5,320 nucleotides of DNA from an uncultured Marinilabiliaceae bacterium (GTDB lineage Bacteria > Bacteroidota > Bacteroidia > Bacteroidales > Marinilabiliaceae). Location: NCBI GenBank assembly GCA_905235955.1, contig CAJONN010000138.1, positions 1-5,320 of the forward strand, in the 5' to 3' direction. A model generated the notes under the pieces. The model was not told the origin of the DNA. It saw nothing but the letters and a program-made list of their open reading frames with translations, and did no database searches. Positions within the stretch are counted from its first letter, which is position 1. Every line of letters begins with the position of its first letter. A program made the translations under genes and the position numbers. This document shows, one piece after another, positions 1-5,320 of the stretch.

Positions 1-25
1 TGGCAACAGCGACGAGTTCTTTTTG

Positions 26-54
26 TTACTTTTTCTTGCGGAAAGAAAAAGTAA
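26..54. repeat. Perfect 12-bp inverted repeat with 5-nt loop
   Basis: The arm TTACTTTTTCTT (26-37) is the exact reverse complement of AAGAAAAAGTAA (43-54), separated by GCGGA (38-42). A hairpin would form on either strand. It is not followed by a T run on either strand, so it is not a textbook intrinsic terminator. From memory, closely similar strings occur repeatedly between genes in Bacteroidales genomes, so a dispersed intergenic repeat is the favoured reading, but that is recollection and not a search result. Confidence 0.6.
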
Positions 55-138
55 AATTAATGGGAAGGTCGTATATAGGAACTTGTTTGCAGTACATTTC
101 TACTTGCGCAACTTGAGATGTAGTATATTAATGCAAAA

Positions 139-158
139 ATGCAATGTATCTATTGCAT
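139..158. repeat. Short inverted repeat ATGCAAT / ATTGCAT
   Basis: Seven-base arms at 139-145 and 152-158 are exact reverse complements around a 6-base spacer. A further ATGCAA lies directly upstream at 131-136. In sequence this AT-rich the element could be chance; a weak hairpin or a protein-binding dyad are the alternatives. No function is assigned. Confidence 0.3.
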
Positions 159-217
159 CTATACCTTCTTTTTACTCAATATAAATTGCACTTTTAAGCC
201 AAATTTGCAAAGTGGAG

Positions 218-250
218 TTTGCAATTTTTAAGCAAATGTTTCTATTTTTG
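218..250 (+). promoter_or_regulatory. Candidate Bacteroidetes-type promoter for the AAA ATPase gene
   Basis: TTTG at 218-221 is followed after 21 bases by TATTTTTG at 243-250. Both match the primary sigma factor consensus of Bacteroides (-33 TTTG, -7 TAnnTTTG) at all defined positions, with spacing close to the known range. Transcription would begin within about ten bases after 250, giving a leader of roughly 55-60 bases before the TTG start at 316. The -33 box sits inside a TTTGCAA string. Short motifs in AT-rich DNA can arise by chance, so this is a prediction. Confidence 0.45.
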
Positions 251-315
251 CCTTGTTGTTGATAATTGATGATGCATAAACATCCAAATTCAACTTAAAC
301 CTTAAAACACTAAAT

Positions 316-1479
316 TTGCAAACTTTATTCAAAATACATGACGACCTTTTGTCGCATCTAAGCCCGTGGATAAAACGCGGACTAATGGACGACATAGATT
401 GGTCAGCTCGTATGATTGGAATAAAAGGGTCGCGCGGCATTGGCAAAACAACCTTCTTGCTCAACTATGCCAAAAATGTAGCTAACGACCACAAATGTTT
501 GTATGCCGACCTCAACAATTTTTACTTCGCTACACACACAATAACATCGCTTGCCGACAATTTTTGCAAACTTGGCGGACACACTTTGCTACTCGACCAA
601 GTATATAAATATCCTGATTGGTCGAAAGAGTTGCGTTATTGCTATGACAACTACCCCAATTTACACATCGTATTTGTTGGCTCGCCAGTTATGCGCCTCA
701 AAGAGGCTAATCCAGAGTTGCACGGACTGGTTGATGTATATAGCTTAGAGGGTTTTTCGTTTCGCGAATACCTTAATTATAAGGCTGGCACAACATTCCC
801 TAAATATAGTTTAGACGAAATTATTGCAAATCATCAACAAATAGCCACTGATATAGTTTCAAAGGTACGCCCATTGGCATATTTTTCTGACTATTTGCAC
901 CATGGCTTTTATCCCTATATAATGAACGAAAAAGATGTCTTTTCAAGTATGATAAAGACTATCAATTTAGTTTTGGAAATAGAGATAAGCTATTTGCAAC
1001 AGATAGAACACAAGTGTATGCCCAAACTGCGCAAACTGCTCTATTTGATAACACAGTCGGCACCTTTTCAACCCAACGTAAGCAAATTAGCTGCCGAAGT
1101 AGACACAAGCCGAGCCACCGTGATGAACTATATGGTATATCTGAAGCAAGCTCGCCTCATACACCTATTGTATCAGGATGGCGACTCAAGCCAAAAGAAA
1201 CCTGCGCACATATTCATGCAAAACCCCAACCTTATGTATCTGTGCAACTATGGTGGTGTCGACAGCGAATCGCTCTACAAAACATTCTTTTTCAATCAAT
1301 TAGGATATAAGAATAAAGTTACTCGTGGTTTGGTAGGCGACTTTTGTGTGGGTGGAAATTTGTTTAGCATAGGCTCAGACACAAAGCATCTAAAAAATGA
1401 TGTGATATGGGCTCGTGACATGATAGAAATAGGCAAAAACAACATTATACCACTTTGGCTTTTTGGTTTTTTGTATTGA
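316..1479 (+). CDS. AAA family ATPase with winged-helix and DUF4143-like C-terminal region; catalytic motifs partly degenerate
   Basis: A 387-residue protein of the AAA_14/DUF4143-like type that is common and multi-copy in Bacteroidales; cellular role unknown. Walker A is GSRGIGKT (residues 38-45). Walker B is LLLDQ (91-95) within LLLDQVYKYPDW, where relatives as I recall them have DEVHKYP, so the catalytic Glu is Gln. A sensor-1-like strand is IVFVGS (118-123), and GFSFREYL (146-153) is the usual downstream block. Residues about 237-285 look like a winged-helix domain, with TSRATVMNYMVYL as the recognition-helix area. The C-terminus keeps FFFNQL, GDF and the closing PLWLFGFLY, so the protein is full length. 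The start is TTG: no ATG lies between the in-frame TAA at 277-279 and this codon, and MQTLFKIHDDLL aligns with the usual N-terminus of relatives. The first in-frame ATG (codon 24) would cut conserved sequence. There is no Shine-Dalgarno sequence, as is usual in this phylum. It is more AT-rich than nifJ. Intact frame argues against a pseudogene; activity is doubtful. Confidence 0.88.
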   Translation: MQTLFKIHDDLLSHLSPWIKRGLMDDIDWSARMIGIKGSRGIGKTTFLLNYAKNVANDHKCLYADLNNFYFATHTITSLADNFCKLGGHTLLLDQVYKYPDWSKELRYCYDNYPNLHIVFVGSPVMRLKEANPELHGLVDVYSLEGFSFREYLNYKAGTTFPKYSLDEIIANHQQIATDIVSKVRPLAYFSDYLHHGFYPYIMNEKDVFSSMIKTINLVLEIEISYLQQIEHKCMPKLRKLLYLITQSAPFQPNVSKLAAEVDTSRATVMNYMVYLKQARLIHLLYQDGDSSQKKPAHIFMQNPNLMYLCNYGGVDSESLYKTFFFNQLGYKNKVTRGLVGDFCVGGNLFSIGSDTKHLKNDVIWARDMIEIGKNNIIPLWLFGFLY

Positions 1480-1522
1480 TATTCAAAACATTATAACCAA
1501 TTATGGATATAAGTTGTATATA

Positions 1523-1550
1523 TTGACAAAAAAAAATTTTAGAATATTAA
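1523..1550 (+). promoter_or_regulatory. Candidate promoter of nifJ
   Basis: TTGACA at 1523-1528 is followed after 16 bases by TATTAA at 1545-1550, a reasonable sigma70-like pair. It matches the Bacteroidetes -7 consensus TAnnTTTG only partly. The spacer holds a run of nine A followed by four T (1528-1540), which may bend the DNA. Initiation near 1557 would give a leader of only about 15 bases, A-rich and without a Shine-Dalgarno sequence, before the ATG at 1573. The position just ahead of a highly expressed type of gene supports a promoter in this gap; the exact boxes are uncertain. Confidence 0.4.
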
Positions 1551-1572
1551 TTATTGTTAGTGTAACAAAAAA

Positions 1573-4500
1573 ATGGCAAAAGAGAAGAAATTTGTAACTT
1601 GCGATGGCAACCAAGCCGCAGCACATGTAGCCTACATGTTTTCTGAGGTAGCAGCCATCTATCCAATTACTCCGTCGTCACCTATGGCGGAGCATGTTGA
1701 TGAGTGGGCGGTGCAAGGCCGCAAGAATATGTTTGGCGACACTGTTTTGGTGCAAGAAATGCAGTCAGAAGCAGGTGCAGCAGGTGCTGTTCATGGTTCG
1801 TTGCAAGCAGGTGCTCTCACCACAACATTTACTGCATCACAGGGCTTGCTCCTGATGATTCCAAACATGTACAAAATAGCTGGTGAGTTACTCCCATCAG
1901 TATTCCATGTTTCGGCACGTACCGTTGCATCGCACTCACTCTGTATCTTTGGTGACCACGGCGACGTAATGGCATGCCGCCAAACTGGCTTCGCTATGTT
2001 GGCTGAAGGTTCAGTACAAGAGGTTATGGACCTTTCAGCTGTTGCACACTTGTCGTCAATCAAATGCCGTGTTCCGTTCATCAACTTCTTCGATGGTTTC
2101 CGCACATCGCACGAATACCATAAGATAGAGGAGATTGACCAAGAAGATCTTCGCCCATTGGTTGACCTTGAGGCTATTAGCGAGTTCCGCAAACGTGCCC
2201 TTACTCCAGAACATCCTGAGGCAAAAGGTATGGCAGAGAACCCAGAAACATTCTTTGCACATCGTGAGTCGAGCAACCCATTCTACGACTCTGTACCTGC
2301 CGTTGTAGAAGAATATATGAAGGAAATTTCGCGCATCACTGGTCGCGAATACAAGCTCTTCTCATACTATGGCGCACAAGATGCCGACAAGGTTATCATC
2401 CTTATGGGTTCAGCTACTGAGGCTGCTCGTGAAGCTATTGACTATGCTAATGCCAACGGCAAGAAGTATGGTATGGTAAGCGTTCACCTCTATCGTCCAT
2501 TCTCTGTAAAACACCTATTGGCAGCAGTGCCTAAGACCGCTAAGTTCGTTACCGTACTCGACCGTACTAAAGAGCCCGGTGCAAGTGGCGAACCTCTGCT
2601 CCTCGATGTTAAAGACGCATTCTATGGTCAGCCCAACGCACCAAAAATCATTGGCGGTCGCTACGGCTTAGGTTCGTCAGACGTTACTCCTACCATGATT
2701 CTCTCAGTATATGAGAATATGGATTTGAACGAGCCAAAAGACCACTTCACACTCGGCATTGTTGACGATGTTACCTTCCGTTCGCTTCCACTCAAAGACG
2801 AGATGGCACTTGGTGGCGAGGGCATATTCGAAGCAAAATTCTTTGGTTTGGGTGCTGATGGTACTGTTGGTGCCAACAAAAACTCAGTAAAGATTATTGG
2901 CGACAACACCAATAAATATTGCCAAGCATACTTCTCATACGACTCAAAGAAGTCAGGTGGTTTCACCTGCTCACACCTTCGTTTTGGCGACACTCCTATT
3001 CGTTCAACTTACCAAATCAAAACTCCAAACTTCGTAGCTTGCCACGTACAAGCATACTTGCGTATGTACGACGTAACACGCGGTTTGCGTCAGAATGGTC
3101 AGTTCCTTCTCAACACTATTTGGGATGCCGACGAATTGGCTAAGAACTTGCCAAACAATGTAAAACGTTATTTCGCTCAGAAAAACATCACCGTATACTA
3201 CATCAACGCTACTAAGATTGCACAAGAGATAGGTTTGGGCAACCGCACCAACACTATCCTCCAGTCAGCATTCTTCCGCATCACAGAGGTTATCCCTGTT
3301 GACCTTGCTGTAGAACAGATGAAGAAATTCATCGTTAAGTCGTATGGCAAGAAGGGCGAAGATGTTGTAAATATGAACTATGCAGCTGTCGACCGTGGCA
3401 ACGAGTACAAAGTGCTCACTGTTGACCCAGCTTGGGCTAACCTTCCTGACGAGCCAGTGGCTAAGAATGATGACCCTGACTTCATCAACAAACTTGTGCG
3501 CCCAATCAATGCACAAAATGGTGATCTTTTGCCAGTATCAGCATACAAAGGCATCGAAGATGGTATGTGGGAACAAGGCACAGCAGCTTACGAAAAACGT
3601 GGTGTTTCGGCACTCGTTCCTACTTGGACAGCTGAAGACTGTATACAATGTAACAAATGTGCATTCGTCTGCCCTCACTCATGTATCCGCCCATTCGTTA
3701 TGGACGACAAAGAGGCAGCAGGTTTGAATGCCGACAAACTCGATGTTTTGGCACCTGCAGCAATCAAAGGAATGAAGTTCCGCATGCAAGTAGGCGTATT
3801 AGACTGCCTTGGTTGCGGCAACTGCGTTGACGTTTGCCCCGGCAAGAGAAACAAAGAGACTGGTGAGCTTGTTAAAGCCCTTAAGATGGTTCCACTTGAG
3901 AAGGAACTTGATGAGGCTAAGAATTGGGAATATTGCGTAAAGAACGTCAAGTCTAAGCAAGATTTGATCGACATCAAAGCCAACCCACGTCAGAGCCAGT
4001 TTGCAACTCCATTGTTCGAATTCTCTGGTGCATGCTCTGGTTGTGGCGAAACACCATACGTCAAACTCATCTCGCAACTCTTTGGCGACCGCGAAATTGT
4101 AGCTAACGCTACTGGTTGCTCGTCAATCTATTCTGGTTCAATACCTTCTACCCCATACACAAAGAACGAAAAGGGACAAGGTCCAGCTTGGGCAAACTCA
4201 CTCTTTGAAGACTTCTGCGAGTTTGGTCTTGGTATGGCTATTGCCAACAAGAAGATGCGCGCTCGCATCGTAGCACTGCTCAACGAGGCTACAGCATCAG
4301 ACAAAGCAAGTGCAGAATACAAAGCTGCTGCTGCTGAGTGGATTGCAGGCATGAACAATGCTGATGCTTCAAAGAAGGCTGCAGCTAAGCTTGCTCCTGA
4401 AATTGAGAAGGCTGCACAGCATGGTTGCCCAGTCAACAAGCAACTGCTCGAACTGAGCCACTATCTCACCAAACGCAGCCAATGGATTATTGGTGGCGAC

Positions 4501-5154
4501 GGTGCTTCGTACGACATCGGTTACGGCGGTCTTGACCACGTACTCGCATCGGGCGAAGATGTCAACATCTTCGTTATCGACACCGAAGTATACTCTAACA
4601 CAGGTGGTCAGTCGTCAAAAGCAACTCCAGTTGGTGCTATTGCACAGTTTGCAGCTGGTGGTAAGCGCATAAAGAAGAAAGACCTCGGACTTATGCAAGC
4701 AACCTACGGCTATGTATATGTAGCACAGATTGCAATGGGCGCCGACAATGCACAGTGCCTCAAGGCATTGCGCGAAGCAGAGGAATATCCCGGACCATCG
4801 CTCGTGATAGCTTATGCTCCATGTATCAACCATGGTTTGAAGGCTAAAGGTGGTATGGGCAAGAGCCAAGCCGAAGAGGCAAAGGCTGTAGAATGTGGCT
4901 ACTGGCACCTCTGGCGTTTCGACCCACGTTTGGCTGCCGAAGGCAAGAATCCGTTCCAACTCGACTCAAAAGCTCCAAATTGGGACAACTTCCAAGCCTT
5001 CCTCGATGGCGAAGTTCGCTACCTCTCACTCAAGAAGGTTAAGCCCGACGAGGCTCAAGAGCTCTTCGATGAAGCTAAGAAAAATGCACAGCACCGTTAC
5101 GCAACCTACAAGCGTATGGCATCGCTCGACTATTCGAAAGATATCATCGACTAA
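1573..5154 (+). CDS. nifJ: Pyruvate:ferredoxin (flavodoxin) oxidoreductase, single-chain, complete
   Basis: This cytoplasmic iron-sulfur and thiamine diphosphate (TPP) enzyme converts pyruvate and CoA to acetyl-CoA and CO2, passing electrons to ferredoxin or flavodoxin. Order of regions: pyruvate/TPP domain (about 1-240) with YPITPSSPMAE (Thr33), Glu66 and Arg116, equivalent to Thr31, Glu64 and Arg114 of the Desulfovibrio africanus enzyme; transketolase-C-like domain (about 260-390); gamma/CoA domain (about 415-590) with GADGTVGANKN (427-437); EKR-like linker (about 597-630); ferredoxin domain with Cys690/693/696/700 and Cys745/748/751/755 for two 4Fe-4S clusters; TPP domain (about 815-1190) with GDGASYDIGYGG (975-986) and NTGGQ (1009-1013). 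Cys821, Cys824, Cys849 and Cys1084 fit the proximal cluster, and Glu826 follows CSGCGE. All expected ligands are present. The 1193-residue length is usual for the family. ATG at 1573 gives the typical MAKEKKFVTCDGNQAAAH start. The gene ends in tandem in-frame stops (TAA TAG, 5152-5157). The nif name is historical; nothing here points to nitrogen fixation. Confidence 0.98.
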   Translation: MAKEKKFVTCDGNQAAAHVAYMFSEVAAIYPITPSSPMAEHVDEWAVQGRKNMFGDTVLVQEMQSEAGAAGAVHGSLQAGALTTTFTASQGLLLMIPNMYKIAGELLPSVFHVSARTVASHSLCIFGDHGDVMACRQTGFAMLAEGSVQEVMDLSAVAHLSSIKCRVPFINFFDGFRTSHEYHKIEEIDQEDLRPLVDLEAISEFRKRALTPEHPEAKGMAENPETFFAHRESSNPFYDSVPAVVEEYMKEISRITGREYKLFSYYGAQDADKVIILMGSATEAAREAIDYANANGKKYGMVSVHLYRPFSVKHLLAAVPKTAKFVTVLDRTKEPGASGEPLLLDVKDAFYGQPNAPKIIGGRYGLGSSDVTPTMILSVYENMDLNEPKDHFTLGIVDDVTFRSLPLKDEMALGGEGIFEAKFFGLGADGTVGANKNSVKIIGDNTNKYCQAYFSYDSKKSGGFTCSHLRFGDTPIRSTYQIKTPNFVACHVQAYLRMYDVTRGLRQNGQFLLNTIWDADELAKNLPNNVKRYFAQKNITVYYINATKIAQEIGLGNRTNTILQSAFFRITEVIPVDLAVEQMKKFIVKSYGKKGEDVVNMNYAAVDRGNEYKVLTVDPAWANLPDEPVAKNDDPDFINKLVRPINAQNGDLLPVSAYKGIEDGMWEQGTAAYEKRGVSALVPTWTAEDCIQCNKCAFVCPHSCIRPFVMDDKEAAGLNADKLDVLAPAAIKGMKFRMQVGVLDCLGCGNCVDVCPGKRNKETGELVKALKMVPLEKELDEAKNWEYCVKNVKSKQDLIDIKANPRQSQFATPLFEFSGACSGCGETPYVKLISQLFGDREIVANATGCSSIYSGSIPSTPYTKNEKGQGPAWANSLFEDFCEFGLGMAIANKKMRARIVALLNEATASDKASAEYKAAAAEWIAGMNNADASKKAAAKLAPEIEKAAQHGCPVNKQLLELSHYLTKRSQWIIGGDGASYDIGYGGLDHVLASGEDVNIFVIDTEVYSNTGGQSSKATPVGAIAQFAAGGKRIKKKDLGLMQATYGYVYVAQIAMGADNAQCLKALREAEEYPGPSLVIAYAPCINHGLKAKGGMGKSQAEEAKAVECGYWHLWRFDPRLAAEGKNPFQLDSKAPNWDNFQAFLDGEVRYLSLKKVKPDEAQELFDEAKKNAQHRYATYKRMASLDYSKDIID

Positions 5155-5175
5155 TAGCTCATTAGCATAAATAAG

Positions 5176-5215
5176 AAGCTCCTCAATCATAAAAAATGAT
5201 TGGGGAGTTTTTTTT
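5176..5215 (+). terminator. Intrinsic terminator of nifJ
   Basis: CTCCTCAATCAT (5179-5190) pairs with ATGATTGGGGAG (5196-5207) around an AAAAA loop, giving 12 base pairs with one U-G wobble. Eight T follow at 5208-5215. The A bases before the stem can pair with the start of the T run, so the hairpin may act weakly in reverse too. It lies about 20 bases after the nifJ stop codons and closes the transcript. Confidence 0.93.
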
Positions 5216-5320
5216 CGGGGTGGTATCTCTTAAGTTTGGGATAAAAAAATTGAGTTTTGGCATTCTCCCCTATGAAGGTACTACAATTTTGAACTATGTT
5301 GTAATAAAATTGACACAAAT
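5216..5320. other. AT-rich intergenic tail, no gene supported
   Basis: After the terminator no reading frame of useful length or recognisable product is visible on either strand. The run is AT-rich, with a CTCCCC block at 5265-5270 and a TTTTG string near 5287-5291 that could belong to a promoter of a gene beyond the window, but no matching second box is seen. No assignment is made. Confidence 0.5.

Larger units (their letters stand above)
1..315. other. AT-rich non-coding region upstream of the ATPase gene
   Basis: No gene is supported here. The + strand frame beginning at base 2 stays open for about 60 codons to a TAA near 182-184, but it begins at the window edge and its translation resembles nothing I recognise. 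The other frames are broken by stops. The stretch is strongly AT-rich and contains a perfect inverted repeat (26-54), a small hairpin (139-158), a repeated TTTTAAGC block (192-199 and 226-233) and a candidate promoter (218-250). The end of a neighbouring gene beyond the left edge cannot be excluded. Confidence 0.6.

Noticed and set aside
2..184. Open + strand frame from the left edge, about 60 codons
   Set aside because: There is no start in view, the translation runs through the inverted repeat and AT-rich DNA, and nothing in it is recognisable.
228..464. Antisense open frame of 78 codons over the ATPase start and its leader
   Set aside because: It overlaps the conserved Walker A coding region in reverse and its product looks random; a shadow frame is the simpler explanation.
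316..1479. ATPase gene as a pseudogene
   Set aside because: Despite the altered motifs the frame is intact over 387 codons, Walker A is kept and the C-terminus ends exactly as expected, so I list it as a coding gene with doubtful catalysis.
1480..1522. Terminator after the ATPase gene
   Set aside because: Only weak AT-rich dyads are present (for example TTATA and TATAA arms), with no GC-containing stem followed by a T run.
1791..2276. Antisense open frame of 161 codons inside nifJ
   Set aside because: It lies wholly opposite a strongly conserved gene, resembles no known protein, is rich in Ser/Arg/Cys as shadow frames often are, and has no promoter or start signal of its own.
316..5154. ATPase and nifJ as one functional operon
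   Set aside because: The 93-base gap carries a candidate promoter, the base and codon use of the two genes differ, and no known pathway joins them. Read-through is possible but is not evidence of shared function.
1573..5154. Nitrogen fixation locus suggested by the name nifJ
   Set aside because: No nif structural or assembly gene is present, and in anaerobes such as Bacteroidales this enzyme serves pyruvate fermentation.

Overview
The window looks like chromosome from an anaerobic member of the Bacteroidales. This rests on three things: the pyruvate:ferredoxin oxidoreductase reads like the Bacteroides/Prevotella form; an AAA ATPase of the type found in many copies in that order ends in its usual PLWLFGFLY tail; and translation starts are A-rich without Shine-Dalgarno sequences, with one upstream region matching the Bacteroidetes promoter consensus (TTTG / TAnnTTTG). 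This is inference from protein and signal recognition; no search was run.

Layout: 1-315 is AT-rich and without a supported gene. It holds a perfect 12-bp inverted repeat at the left edge, some small repeats and a good candidate promoter (218-250). 316-1479 (+) encodes a full-length AAA ATPase that starts at TTG. 1480-1572 is a short AT-rich gap with a candidate promoter. 1573-5154 (+) encodes a complete 1193-residue pyruvate:ferredoxin (flavodoxin) oxidoreductase, NifJ, closed by tandem stop codons. A strong intrinsic terminator follows at 5176-5215. The last ~105 bases hold no gene that I can support.

The two genes are co-directional but probably not a functional unit. NifJ is a core enzyme of anaerobic metabolism, with its own candidate promoter and terminator and an evenly used, GC-richer codon set. 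The ATPase belongs to a family of poorly known function that occurs in varied contexts. No terminator is visible between them, so read-through into nifJ is possible.

The most notable observation is in the ATPase. Walker A is intact, but three positions that I recall as conserved in its relatives differ: the Walker B glutamate is glutamine (DQ instead of DE), the LSRR-like arginine motif is replaced, and the C-terminal F-E-V-G-G-K-like motif has lost its Glu and Lys. The reading frame is unbroken and the protein ends normally, so this may be a binding-competent but hydrolysis-deficient paralogue rather than a pseudogene. I see no CRISPR array, tRNA, rRNA, insertion sequence or clearly new system; most of the window is an ordinary housekeeping region.
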